The notes beneath the pieces were generated by a model, which was not told the DNA's origin, did not search any database, and was given only the letters and a program-made list of their open reading frames with translations. Shown piece after piece: positions 39,423 to 52,700 of a stretch of DNA of 64,000 nucleotides (position 1 is its first letter; every line of letters begins with the position of its first letter). Location of the stretch: assembly GCA_963855995.1 (NCBI GenBank), contig OY979726.1:518501-582500 (forward strand). Direction: 5' to 3'. Origin of the DNA: Muricea muricata (lineage: Eukaryota > Cnidaria > Anthozoa > Malacalcyonacea > Plexauridae). Made by a program: the position numbers and the translations under genes.

Positions 39423-41401
39423 TTATTGCGTAGATATGGAAATCAGTGCGAATATATTGACTGAACATATACACTTATTAATGTGGTCACTCAATTTTGA
39501 TTAAAAACGCTTTGTTTTACACCCAGCTGAATACTGTGGCGATAGAACTATGATGGGCTTTGATATTTGTTCTGCGAACCTAGCTGAATATTTGTGGTAT
39601 TGTTAATCCAGTTGAAGGAATTTATTTGAACCGAATTGAACGTAATTTTACTCCATAAAAAAAGTAGACTAAGTCTGGGGGTTGCTGCAGCAAGTTAGAC
39701 GGAGGCCGATGACTTGGCAATAAGACGGTATTCTGATAATCGTACCTTGACTGTCTGCGGTAGCATAGGCGAAGATTTACAAAGGTATTTACGATTTACT
39801 TTATCAATTAATCCAAGAGTTCAAAGTACGGTTGGAAATGGTCCAAACGATCAGTATTCTAAGTGTTTTCTGAGCCAAGATTTTGATCTGTCCGATGATC
39901 CTAAGCGGCAGCTATTATTAAAGGAAATCACGTTGACAAAGGTGAGTAACTTAACTGATTCTGCAATATTCGATTGAATATCTAGAATGGAGGAGAAACT
40001 AAATCATAAAATCGATGAAGTAGCAGTTACAAGTATGCAAATTAAGAAAAGCGGACGAATGTAATCTTGAACTGTCACGTGATTTTATTGCCAGCATAAA
40101 TCAAGGAAATAACAGGGTAAAGTTTGGTGGTAGCATTAAGGATCTTGCAAGAGAAAGAGATTACAAAAGATCGTGAAAATAAAAAAGTTAGTCTTTACTA
40201 AGGTGTAGACTAAACAGTAAACAACGCTTTCCTGATACCCCGATAAGCGTACTCCCTACGTTTAGCGTAACCACTAGAAATATTCATGAAATCACATGAA
40301 CAACGAAATTAAAAAAAAGTAAAAAGTCAATATTTTACCGATGACCTCGAGGCTAATAAGAAAAATCCAAAATCAACCTGAAAACTTTTGAACGAGTTAA
40401 ACCCTCGTAATGCTTCTAGCCATAAATGATTTCAAACATTAAAAGTACTAGTAGGTGAAGAAACTATAAATACACCCGAAGATATGGCAGAGATATTTAA
40501 TTTGGACTTTGCACGCAATTGTGGGTGAGAAATTAATTAGCATTAGACATACAATTGTCAGCCCTAGAACTGAGTTTCACGTGCATGTTCACGATCATCC
40601 GACAATCAGAAAATACAATGTTATCTAAAGGATGTATATATATATATGTACATATCATGTCATTCTGGGAGTTAAAAGCTATAGAAATGCACAATAATTA
40701 AAATTTAAAGGAGAGTCGCATGAATACACTTTATGATCAGACTTCATTTTCACTTCCTTTATACTATTACGTAACTTCCTTCTTATAGTTTTTAATATAA
40801 ATTTTTAAGAAAGGTAAAAACTGAGACGATATATACAATTACGGACCAATTTATGTTATTTCTGTAGTTCCAAAGATTCCTTACCGGAGCAGGATATGTC
40901 GAAAATATTTCTAAAAAGATTGCGTGTGCTATGGGGGCTCTAAACGGTTCGCCACTTAATAGATACAAGAACTGCCCAGAAATTTATGGAGTTTTAATTC
41001 AACCGTACTTTGATTATTGTAGCTTAGTTTGGGATGGGATGAATATTACTTTAAATGATAAATTGCAAAAATTACAAATTAGGGCAGCGAGGGTCATCAC
41101 CAAATCTCGACATATGTTTTTCATTTATAAATTGTGAAACTATATTATGTTTGGAATTAGCAATTCAATTTTCAAATTGTGTTATTATTGGAGTAATATA
41201 GCGACGCCTTGCTTAATGACAGTGATTAGGATATATAGCCTGTAGCAATCTCATTTTAACAGTGATATTTTAATAATTACAGACTTACAGTCTATTGGAC
41301 TGACTGCTGCTAGCGTATCTTAATGAAGTCAATTTTTGAATGACTGACTTGGAGTCATCTGCAACCAGTTGAAATTCACTCTGGAAATCACTGCAACCAC
41401 C
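39423..41401. mobile_element. Second copy of the decayed LINE region, before EXTL3 copy 6
   Basis: Duplicate of 31317-33327. The 87-codon frame is at 39714-39977. Here the LINE reverse transcriptase thumb piece is open over 68 codons at 40931-41137 (MGALNGSPLNRYKN, then LIQPYFDYCSLVWDGMN), because the extra base of the first copy is absent. The element is truncated on both sides and cannot be active. Confidence 0.7.
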
Positions 41402-44400
41402 ATGGCGTTTTTGCTGTCGTTTTGTGCGCTAAAGAAAATCAAGGGCAGAATGTTCAGACAGTTTTTTCTGCTGCTTTTGTGCCTGATTGCTCTCATCTTT
41501 TATCTACTGCAGTCTGGCGCAGACACTTGTCCTCATAATGAACACTCAATTTCGTCAAGCGAATTAGAGCAAATCAAATCCTTGGTAAGGAAACAATTGG
41601 AAGATCTGATTGCACAACATAACGGAATTTTAAAACAGATTCAAAAGTATTCGAAGAATATTGATCCGCTTCGCAGAAAATCAAGAAGTTTATCAGACAT
41701 GGTCCTAAAACATCGGGAAGAGTTAGAACAGCTTCGTTTACGAAAGAAAATACCCAGCACTTGTCCAAGGTTGCCCCCACTTAGGCTGCCCAAAGATATT
41801 TCAATGTCTAAGCTATCGAGTAGTTTTAAAACTGATTCAAAATCAAAGGTCAATTGTAACCTCTCGAGTTGTTTTAAACTTCAGAAATGCCCCTACGGGG
41901 GTTCCTTCTTGGCGCACGTATACAAAATTCAGAACGTTGGAGTAATGCCAAATACTACAGAGGAATTATACACTATATTCGAATCATTACCATATCTGAC
42001 AGATGTCAGTGCTACACCTTGTATTTACATTGTTTTAATAGGTACATCGTTACAAAATTCCCCAAAAGCATTAGAAAATTTTTTACACACATTGAAATAT
42101 TGGCAAGGTGAAGGACATAATCACATTATAATAAACTTTGGCAAAAGTGACCTCGCATCAGTAGACACTGGCCGAGCAATGATAGCGCAAACAACATTTG
42201 GCCCTCGTGCACCATATCGACGTGAATTCGACGTTGTCATTCCGCCCCTTGTGAGCTTGAGAAAACCTGGACCCATGTGGGAAAATTCAGCACCTCAGTT
42301 ACCAGCTAACCGAAAATATATGCTCAGCTTTGTGGGGAATTATCGCAAGCCGAGAAAAGGCTCGAGAAACGAGAACACCATTTCTGTTGATGATTTAAAA
42401 CAACTTTCTTCCGAAGCAAAAGATATGCTCATTCAACTCTCATGTCAGGTGGACGAAGAATTCTCTAGTTACAATGATTGGCAGCTCTGCTGGTCACACA
42501 ACGAGAGAGCTAAGGTCTTGAAGGCATCAACGTTTGCGCTGATTATTCAGTTTGGAGATGACCAAACCATGACATTGGTACGACTCATGGAAGCCTTACA
42601 ATATGGTGCCATTCCTGTTTTAATATCCGATAACGTTCTATTGCCATTAAGTGATATTATCGACTGGCATCGAGCTACGATTACATTGCACGAAGCTCAA
42701 TTTCCTCAACTTAATTTTGTTTTAAGAACAATTTCAGTAAATGACTTATTTCATATAAGACGTCATGGACGATTTTTATGGGAATCATATTTCTCCACGA
42801 TTAAAGCTGTTTTGGAATCCATAATGGCCGCAATACAAACTCGTTTGTTAATGTCGGGTATTTTGGCCAGAGATACTAAACTCCCTTCAGTTTTTGATGA
42901 TGCGAGAAGAGAACAAGTATTTAACTTTTCCAATGCCGAACAAATATTACCGAGATTTTCTCGTAACTTTACAGCAAATACTGTCTACGCTAGACACAGA
43001 TGGAATACATATCCTGGAGCATTGCTGTTGTACCCTAGTTCTCCTTTTGTGCCAGTGCTGCCATCCTCGGCTGCCTTTCTGAATTCCTCGGACCATATTC
43101 AGCCCATTGGCAAAGGTTCTGGCGGCGACGGGAGAGAGTTTAAGAAAGCGTTAGGTGGTAACCATCCATATGAGCAATTCACAATAGTCATGTTGACTTA
43201 CAAACCAGATAAGCTCTTGGTAAAATCTCTAGCTCGCTTCGCACACTTACAGTATTTAAACAAAGTTGTTATTGTCTTGAACAGCACAAGTGACAACTCC
43301 TCGGCCTTAACATGGCCCAATATCGGAGTCCCAATAAAGGTAAGTGAGCCGACCCTTTTCCTAGGCGTGCAAAAGCACCCACACACTATAAACAAACGTC
43401 GTCATTCTTTTGTGGTATTTGGGGAAAAGGGCTAGATACTGGGTTACCCTTTGCGTCTGTATCCCTCCCCCTTTACCCTCCCCCTTTACCCTCCCCCCTT
43501 GCTCCCGTGGTCCTAAGAACTTTAACACTTAACTGATCTTCTTGTTCTAGGTTCTGCGTCCAAAGAAGAAGAGTTTAAACAACAGGTTTCTTCCCCTTGA
43601 TGAAATTCAAACTGACGCTGTATTATCACTGAATGATGACGTCAATTTGATTCATGATGAGATCATCTTTGGCTTCAGGTGATTATTTGAATAATATCTC
43701 TATCAGCTCTAAACTGTTCTTCCTATAGGTCCAGTAAGGATCATCTCTTATTGATCCAGTGTTACTACAAGAGGAAATCTGAACTAAACTAACTTTATTT
43801 GTACAGGATAGCTCTATTAGTTCTGAACTGTTCTTCCTGGAGGTACTGTAAGGATCATCTCTTATTGATGCAGTGTTACTGCAGGAGAAAACCTAAACTA
43901 AACTAACTATATTTATACTGGATAGCTGTACAAGGAAAAGCACATCAATTGTTCTTTATTAATTTTAATCAGGATCTGGCGGGAGACAAGAGACCAGATT
44001 GTTGGCTTTGTAGGTCATAATAATGCGTGGGACTTGAAGAATGGAAGATGGCTCTATAATATTGATTCTTCTTGCGAGATTTCTATGGTCCTTACTGGAG
44101 CTGCATTCTTTCACAAGGTGATTATTTCGTGAAGGTTTCTGATCGTTTTTGAGGCTTCTGTTGCCAAACACTATTTTTGTCATTCCCTTTTAGTATTATT
44201 CATATTTGTACACACATGTGATGCCTCAGGCCATACGAGATAAAGTGGATGAATATACAAACTGCGAAGATATGGCCATGAATTTCCTGGTTTCTCACGT
44301 GACAGGAAAACCACCAATTAAGGTGAGGGACATAGAGGATCAGTTTGTACTACGAGTTTCGATAATACCTAAGCTTGTAAATGAGAGATGATCCTTACTG

Positions 44401-44912
44401 GATCTTGTGGAAGAACAGATTGGAACTGGTAGAATTCTCTAATATAAATAAAGTTAATTTAGTTCAGGTTTCCTTCTGTAATAACACTGGATCAATAAGA
44501 AATGATCCTTACTGGACCTCTAGGAAGAACAGCTGAGAACTGACAGAGCTATCCAGCATAAATAAAGTTAGTTTAGTTCAGGTTTCCTTTTGTAGTAATA
44601 CTGGATCAATAAGAGACGATCCTCTGCTGAATATCTACCGAAGAGTTCTAGCTAGAAGCCTATATATACTTGTCTTTGATCTCATTCATTCTCATTACAT
44701 TTTAGCTAACTTCTCGCTCCACCTTAACATCATCCGACTCCACATTGTACAAAGACAAGACGTCCGTTTATGAAAAGAACGAATGTCTGAACTTTTTTGA
44801 AAAGGTTTTCGGTTACATGCCGCTAGTCCGTACACACTTTCGGGCGCACTCGATGTTGCATAGAACACCTGGTATGTCTCGCAGGGTCAAGAAATGCTTT
44901 GATAATTTTTGA
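41402..44912 (+). CDS. EXTL3: EXTL3 copy 6, with altered transferase residues
   Basis: Exons 41402-43339, 43551-43678, 43973-44117, 44194-44322 and 44706-44912 encode 848 residues and remain fully open. The N-terminal 500 residues are nearly those of copy 5 (anchor, stem, cysteine cluster, GT47 core). The GT64 part has unusual changes: the first aspartate of the DDD metal-binding motif is N674 (codon AAT at 43632-43634, GAT in copies 4 and 5); TYKREKLL is [17 protein letters not shown] is VLNSTSDNS. Exon 5 starts [10 protein letters not shown] and lacks the CPGC cysteines. In the family the DXD aspartates bind the metal and sugar nucleotide, so this copy is probably catalytically weak or inactive. 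It may act as a pseudoenzyme partner or be at an early stage of decay. Confidence 0.92.
43695..43930 (+). repeat. 114-bp satellite, forward array (EXTL3 copy 6 intron 2)
   Basis: About two units starting just after the exon 2 donor and ending about 45 bases before exon 3. Confidence 0.88.
44378..44640 (-). repeat. 114-bp satellite, reverse array (EXTL3 copy 6 intron 4)
   Basis: Two to three degenerate reverse units between exons 4 and 5. Confidence 0.87.
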
Positions 44913-46744
44913 TGTGTGTATGATAGGTGGTGTGACTTCGTAGAAACTTGCTCAGACACTGTTCAGATCGGAAGGGGGGGGGGGGATTGAGATGAGGGGG
45001 TATCGAACTGAATTCTAAAACGATCTGAAGTTTGTGTGAAGTAATCAATATAAACCTGGGGCCAGTTGTTCAGAAGTTGGTTAGCTTAACCATGGGTTAA
45101 CGTAAAATTTCTTTCCAAACTTTCCAGTAGCTTGTTGATAGTATTGCGAGATATTGCTTGAGAAATCTCGTCTGGATCAATAGTAGTTTTGGTTTATGAA
45201 GTGTTAAAATAAACGGATATGTAGAAACACAGGAACTGAAACATTGGGTTAAACTTTAATTTAGAGTTAGTGCTAACCCAGCTGTGAACAATCAGCCCCT
45301 GAGGTTTAGAGAACGACAAGCTTTTTATAAAATTTTATCATTTTTTACAGATAAAATTTTATTATTTTTGCTGGCAGCTGACGGCTGGTCGCCATTTTGT
45401 ATTGTTTCTACTGTTTTTTCTGTGGGTGAATATAAGAAATGTCCCGTCAAATTTTACCAATCACAACGTTGGACTTTTTATTCTAACTGAAATTATTGAC
45501 ATTCATTCTCTAGCATCGTTTTCTAGCAACTCAAAATCGATACACAGTCATTGGAGGGAAATAATTCTTCACTGTATGTGTTGACCTTTTGTCTGGCAGC
45601 AAATATGTGCAATTTCGTGATATTTGTTCACTCTAGTACAGTATAATCATCAATACATTTTGGGTTGACCCCCACTCAGATTTATTGCAAAATGCCCTAG
45701 CGAAACCCGAGAATAGGGGAATTTTTTATACCATGGACGTTCCGCATGCTGGCATTACAACTTGTCCTTAATGTCATTTACTATGACGTAATTTTCAAAA
45801 ACTATTATTTGTACGCACAAGCTTCCCCGCCTCCCCATTATTCCTGACCGAGGTTGGCATGCCAGCCGTCCCTCGGAGAATAGGGTTATCCCTCCCCTAG
45901 AAAACCTCGGAAGATAATCGAGATTTTTATTTCTTGAGAATCATTAGTTTCTATTGTGGCAGCATTGTGTTGTTGCTATGTTATCGTCGTCTCCTAAACT
46001 AAGTAATCCTTTGTTAATACTCAACCAATATCCTAAGTGGTACTACGTGGGGAAATTTTCCAGAACATCTCACGGAGGACTCAAAATGTCACCAAAATTT
46101 CGAAACTTCAATACAACATTTTATCTCAAAAAGCTCAACTTCCCCAGTCTACGGCAGATGTTAGTTAATTTTACTCGTCTCTTATTAAATTGACATACTA
46201 AATAAATAGCTAAGTTGCCCCGGTTACATAATTAGAAAAAGATTAATACTTTATAAAAAGATTTCAATTCCGGGGGGTGTTTCATAACTGTTTTAAGAAG
46301 GAGAAAATTGAATTTCAAAAGTGTAAAATTCGTATTGTTGATAAAAACTGTTCATTTCTAGCACAGTTGGCACGTTCTACGCACGATATTCATTTTGTAG
46401 AAAATATTAAAATTTCTATCTTTAATAATTATTTTGTTCTGTTTCAGGAATTTTTTCTAAATTTATCATCAATCTCCCCCCGGATTTGATATGACTTTTG
46501 ACGTCTTCCGGCAATCAGACTTTGGAAAATTTTTGCGTAGCAGATTAGTTAGACATTGAGCAAGTAGTGCGAGATATCCGCTTTATCTTTTGAAGATTTG
46601 GCTTCCAAATGCTGGGCAACATAAAACGATAAGCGTTTTAAAATATAAATACGTGTTTATGCCATTGTATTGAGCTTAAGAGCGTTGTTTTGATATTGTT
46701 GCCGTCAATTAAAGTGAATTAATTGTAGCCTGCACTTCGATATC
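44913..46744. other. Spacer between the EXTL3 cluster and the next gene
   Basis: No gene. It holds a G run near 44975, MITE family C (45058-45299), sequence at about 45510-45690 that is an inverted relative of 52205-52395 (shared TTTTGGGTTGACCCCCACTC), and a further copy of the dispersed sequence found after EXTL3 copies 4 and 5 (45725-45865). The last few hundred bases presumably include the promoter of the next gene. Confidence 0.5.
45058..45299. mobile_element. MITE family C, well preserved copy
   Basis: The ends GGGGCCAGTTGTTCAGAAG and its imperfect inverted copy ending GTGAACAATCAGCCCC continue inward through GGTTAGC and GCTAACC. A degraded relative is at 11075-11320. It is non-coding. 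The G-rich ends fit several cut-and-paste superfamilies; no target duplication was assigned. Confidence 0.78.
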
Positions 46745-49700
46745 ATGGAAGGCAGTTTAACAAGAAAGGAATCCAAAAGACACAGGCGCAAGAACGAGGG
46801 AGATTTTGAACCGAGCACCGAAGAAAGGCTTAAAGAAAAGAGACAACGAAAGAGAAAAGATGGTAAGCGAAAGAAGAAACGCTCAACCGTCCCAGATTTG
46901 GATGATGGACAAACTTTGGGGAGAGATAATATTGGCCTTGAAGACGAGGAAAACTTAGAGTCGGGGATTAATCTAGATAAAAATATCGAGCCAGACGCGA
47001 GAATTGATGAGTCTAAAGACGTGGAAAGTCGGGAAATGGGTTCACAAGAGAGATTAAGCTCATCTCTAACTTCTGTAAGCAGGGAAGGCATAGACCAGGG
47101 GCTAGTTGACCCAGTTGCTACAGGTATGAGTACTGAACAGGGGCAAGGTACACATGTGCCTTCGCAGGGAAATGGTATACTTCCACAAACTGATCAAGTT
47201 AGTTCTATGGAAAGTGGTACCAAGTCGGAACAAGGTTTGAGGAGAAGAGCTACCTTAACTGAAATGGGCCAGAGTTTTGATGAGGATCAAGCATCAGGTC
47301 ATAATGAGGTTAGTTATTGAGTGAAGCCCCGTACAAACGAGCAAGTTTTCCTTGACAAGTTTTATTTGCTCCTGTGTATGCAAAAAAATTGACAATTTTA
47401 TTTGACAAGGATCCTGGTTTAAAAGCTAGTTGTACCAGCTTTTCGACAAGGAAAATTGCTCACTTGACTAGGGAATTGTTTGTTTACATACTTAATTCAT
47501 GCGGCCTCATAAAAGTTGTCCAGAAAAATAATTTCAAATTTCTCGTACACAGGAACAAATAAAGCCTGTCAAGGAAAACTTGCTCGTCTACACGGGGCTT
47601 TAATGTGTTTTGTGAAGAATTCCTGATTTTTTATACCAATGTAGGTTGTACGTTGGTAGAGTGGTCGGAGTTGAATGTATGGGAGGAAGGGAGGGAGGGA
47701 GGGGGGGGGGGGAACGATAAGTGGGAAAGCCACAAACCTCCTCGGGAGTCTTGGCTATGCTCTCTTGTGAGAATTTTGGGTTTCTGGAGTTTGGGAACAC
47801 AATTTCCCACCTTTTGATATGAGTTTTTAAGTAATTAGCCCAGCTGAAGTCTGATTTTTGTGATATCACACACATAATAATACCAACTGTGACGCAGGTA
47901 TGTGGCATTGCTTGACTCACCCCCCCCCCTCCCCTCCCCCAGCCAGAGTTGAACTTCTTACGAGTACGGTTTCACGATCAAATGCTGGGATGGCTGCGCC
48001 CTTGCCATTTCCTTGGCTGTGCCACTGAGGGTTCACTTTCCCAGAGTCTTCTGGATTTGGCTTGACAGGTCAAGGGAATAGATTTTCCTAAGGGGTGCAT
48101 TGGTGTGCTGCCAAGGAACCTTACTGGACTTTGTTCGTCTTCTTCCACTGTTGTTGGTTCTAATTTGGTTGTTTCACTCATCAATGTATGACATATATAC
48201 TGTTTTATACTCAGCCTTTTAATTTAAATCTTGGTTTTACCGTAAGCACTTCAAAATCATTAAATGAATTAATTTTCCATCCTAACTAAATTTCTGCTCA
48301 AACTGGCATAAGTCAACAACCATGATATGAAGCAGAAACCTTATTTCACGTACTGTCAAGTAGTGACCTTGAAATACACATCCTTTCTGGTAGATTCTTA
48401 CTAGTTTAAACTTCAAACTGTTGGTTCTCAGTGTAGGTAGTGATCTTGAAATACACGTCCTTTGTGGTACATTCTCACTAGTCTAAACTTCAAACTGTTG
48501 GTTCTCAATGTAACTAGCGATCTTCAAATACACTTACTTTGACTGAAGACATAAGTAAGTACATGCGCTCCTAATCTCGCCTTTTAGTTGTTAAGTTTTC
48601 TATTTTCTCGAATGCGTTCGTGAGTAGTATATGTAACATTATTATTTAAGAAATCGTCGATTTTATTTTTTTTTCCGCATTCCTCCTTGAGGGCAGGTTA
48701 TCATTACTCGATAACCTTGTCTTGTTTTGGAAATTTGAGCCAGAAGCGTTATTCAAATACAGACAAATGATGTCTTCGTTTCCTGTAAAATGTTTATCGT
48801 TTATGCAGGTGTTGTTAGTCGCTGCCCGTAAAAGTATGTAAACAAACCACGTTACGTATGGAATTTTCAAATTAAATCGACTCCATTATTTTGTCGTGCA
48901 GGTGGACTGCGTTTCTACGTAGAATACTGTCGTTTTAAAGAAGCAGTTCAAAAAGAGGAAGCTTCGCTGCTTGACTTGGCGGGAAATATCTTAAACCGTG
49001 TACTTCCTGGAAAACACAAAGTGCAATTCAAGAAATATAAGTATTCCACAATATCCGTACTTGAGATTGTATTGTTTTCAAAACGACGACAGTGTTTCTT
49101 TTAAAGCTCACGATGCAATATTAATGTTGATATACATTGACAGTCGTTTTAAAGTTTCATAAACAATATATACTGCAGTGTGTCGAAATGATTCGGTCTA
49201 ATCGACGGAAGAGGCCAAAGCGCGTACAGGTTTGTGCGTAGATTGAGTTTGAATTTCTCGTCGTACGTTATTTTATGTTTATTAAAGTGAAATAATTAAT
49301 TTTAAAACGTGATGCAAAGCTATACTTCGCGATCTATTAATATATACGCACGTCTGTGCTTGACGCATGTGCTTCTCGATGCTGATGATCCAGGGTAATA
49401 TACATACTATAGCCGGAAAACTAAAGTTAAGTCCGTTGGGAGAATAATTGGGGGAGAATAGTGTCTGTTACAGCGCGATAAACAGTACAAGGCATTTTAA
49501 CGGTCTGCTCTGAAGACATTTTGGGTAATTTAGATAACTGCTTTTACACCACTATAGTCGTAAATGTGTACAGCATAAAATTGCGATACATTGGACTTTT
49601 GCTACCTCTTTTTTCATGTGACTGGCAATGACGGTCAGAAATTTACACACGCTTTCTGATAAGATTAAAACAACCAAATCTCATTGGGAAACTCAAATCT

Positions 49701-52700
49701 GGTTGGGAAAGTTCTTTATTCTCTCAGTTGGGAAGAACCCGTTCAACGGACACTATCAATAGTCTATCTGGCACCCTTTGGTCGTGTTCAGCATAAGGTT
49801 TCCATCGATTGTTTGTTTCTTGATAGTTTTCTTTATTTGTAGTTCATGGAGCCGTTGAGAGAGGACGCGGAAACAAGGGAAAGTGCAACTTCTGTCGACA
49901 ACAGTAGTGCTGCTGTGTTAGGCACATCTAGTATAGATAGTAATACCTCCACGATAGCTGATTCAAATATGGGTGGTGCACCTTTGGACTTGGCTGAAGC
50001 CAGTGTGTCGCTCTTATCAAATACGGAGGCCGAAGAAAGCCCGGCACAACCATCAGAGCCAGGCGTGTCTAATGCAGGCTTTCTAACTGATGCAGAATCT
50101 ACCACAGGGACAGTTATAGCGGATCAGTTAGGGCAAGACGCGATAAACGTCGATACAGAAGGTGTCGTGGTAGCAACAGCGGATAGCGAGACTCAAGATT
50201 CCGCCGGTGTCCTGCCTCATTCTGAACTGACTGCAGAGGACTCGGCCCTGGTACAAGAAGCAGCACTGCTTGGTAAGGCATTGATCCTTACTGAACCTCA
50301 AGGAAGAACAGTTTAGAACTGATAGAGCTATCCAGTATAAATAAAGTTAGTTTAGTTTAGGTTTTATCCTGTAGTAACACTTGATCAATAAGAGATGATC
50401 CTTACTGAACCTCGAGGAAGAACAGTTTAGAACTGATAGAGCTATCCAGTATAAATAAAGTTAGTTTAGTTTAGGTTTTATCCTGTAGTAACACTTGATC
50501 AATAAGAGATGATCCTTACTGAACCTCGAGGAAGAACAGTTTAGAACTGATAGAGCTATCCAGTATAAATAAAGTTAGTTTAGTTTAGGTTTTATCCTGT
50601 AGTAACACTGGATCAATAAGAGATGATCCATACTGGATCTCTAGGAAGAACAGTTTAGAACTGATACAGCTATCCAGTATAAATAAAGTTAGTTTAGTTT
50701 AGGTTTCCTCCTGTAGTAACACTGGATCAATAAGCGACGATCCTTTCTGGACCTCTAGGAAAAACAGTTTAGAACTGATAGAGCTATCCAGTATAAATAA
50801 AGTTAGTTTATTTTAGGTTCCTCCTGTAGTAACACTGGATCAATAAGAGATGATCCTTACTGGACCTCTAGGAAGAACAGTTTAGAACTGATAGAGCTAT
50901 CCAGTATAAATAAAGTTAGTTTATTTTAGGTTCCTCCTGTAGTAACTCTGGATCAATAAGAGATGATCCTTACTGGACCTCTAGGAAGAACAGTTTAGAA
51001 CTGATAGAGCTATCCAGTATAAATAAAGTTAGTTTATTTTAGGTTCCTCCTGTAGTAACTCTGGATCAATAAGAGATGATCCTTACTGGACCTCTAGGAA
51101 GAACAGTTTAGAAGCGATAGCGTTATCCAGCATAAATTAAGTTGTTGGTGTGAACATACGACGTGCTTGAGCCAGACTATCTATTCTCAGTGGACATCAA
51201 CAAAAACCAAGTCACTCCAAATAAGGGAGGGGAAACAAGTTCCCCACTACGTGATGTAAGTGATGATGAAAGTGAACTGCCCTGGGCTATGTACAGATCA
51301 CTAGATCCTGCGTATGGCAAAAATGATGAAGGCGAGAATGAGGACTGGGGTCTAGATGGTGACGAAGACATTACAGGTAATACTTCATGTTTCATTGCTC
51401 GTTGCGTTGTGCTGACAGTAAGCATATTTATGTTTAGTGTGATGTTTGATGAGGTAGTTAGGACCTGTACACTTGTCGATGTCTTCCCCGAGGGGTACAA
51501 GAGCGGGTATGCCCAAGTTGTTTGATTGGTAGTTTGATAAGGAATTGATCGAGACTGTACCCTCGGGGAAATATCCTTCAACAAAGTCTTTGATAAATGC
51601 ACTGGGGGATGGTACACTACTTTCTGTGATAATTCTTGTCCAGCTTTTCAGTGGAAGAAGAAAACCACAGAAGCCAGAGAAATGGCCGAAACTCAAGGAA
51701 TAAACCGCTAATTTTTCTGATATGAATTTGCAAGCCACTCTGTGACAGACATCTCGTATTTTTTCAGCTCCAGAAAGAGACAAAGACTTGCCTGACATTT
51801 ACGCTCTCCTCGAAAGCTTAGAAGAAGAAAAAATGAATCTTCTTAATTCTCAAAGTCTCTTTGACAGCGAGAAACAACAAGCGAAGTACGGGTACATTGA
51901 TGAGCTAAAATTACAAATGGCGGACTCCGCTGTTCAGGAGTACGTTGACGATTTTCATCAGAATGTTGAAGACGAAATATTGATGATTGGCAGTATTTCA
52001 CTGGAGGATGTTCAGGTATGGCTCTAAGACTGTTCTTCCTAGAGGTCTAGTAAGGATCATCTCTTATTGACCCAGTGTTACTACAGGAGGAAATCTAAAC
52101 TAAACTAACTTTATTTATACTGGATAGCTCTATCAGTTCTAAACTGTTCTTCCTAGAGGTCCAGTAAGGATCATCTCTTATTCTTGTGTTTCACTGGAAC
52201 CTTTTTCAGTAATTCTGAGTGGGGGTCAACCCAAAATGTATTGATGATTGTACTACCCTGGAGCAAGCAAATCTCACGGAATTTCACACGTTTGCTGCCA
52301 AACACAAGGTCAACACATACAGTGAAAATTTTTTTCAGTCTGATGACAGTCTATCGATTTGGAGTTGACCCCCAGTGAAATTTGTGACGTCACGTGAAAC
52401 CCAAGAATTGATCCAGTGTTATTACAGGAGGAAACCAGGACGTCATATAGGAAGCATGCTAAAGATGTAGTATTGCAGAAACAAGGTCGTTGCTGTCAGA
52501 GAAACGTACCTGTGCTAACTGCTGCGTGACTGCGTTGTGTTAACCTTTCAGGAGGAAGAGCGACGCCTGAGAGATGACCACATACAGCATCAACAACAAC
52601 TCACCGACATTCAAAGAAAACGACAAGAAGATATTCTAGTGAGAGAAGAACTGGCGAAGAGAAATGTCATGGAGAGAATGAAAGAAAGAAGAAAGGCTTT

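Noticed and set aside
41402-44912. Calling EXTL3 copy 6 a pseudogene
   Set aside because: All five exons, splice sites and the stop are intact; only conserved residues are changed. An altered or inactive enzyme is the safer description.
46705-47091. Minus-strand frame of 128 codons opposite exon 1 of the 1418-residue gene
   Set aside because: It is the shadow of a low-complexity charged exon. The plus-strand frame has the start, splice donor and in-frame continuation.
51180-51190. Earlier acceptor for exon 3 at GAGCCAG (51180)
   Set aside because: The phase also fits, but the pyrimidine tract is poor. TATCTATTCTCAG at 51190 is better. Left as an alternative.
51177-51798. Overlapping minus-strand frames of 137-146 codons
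   Set aside because: They cover exons 3-4 of the plus-strand gene in antisense, with no splice or family support.
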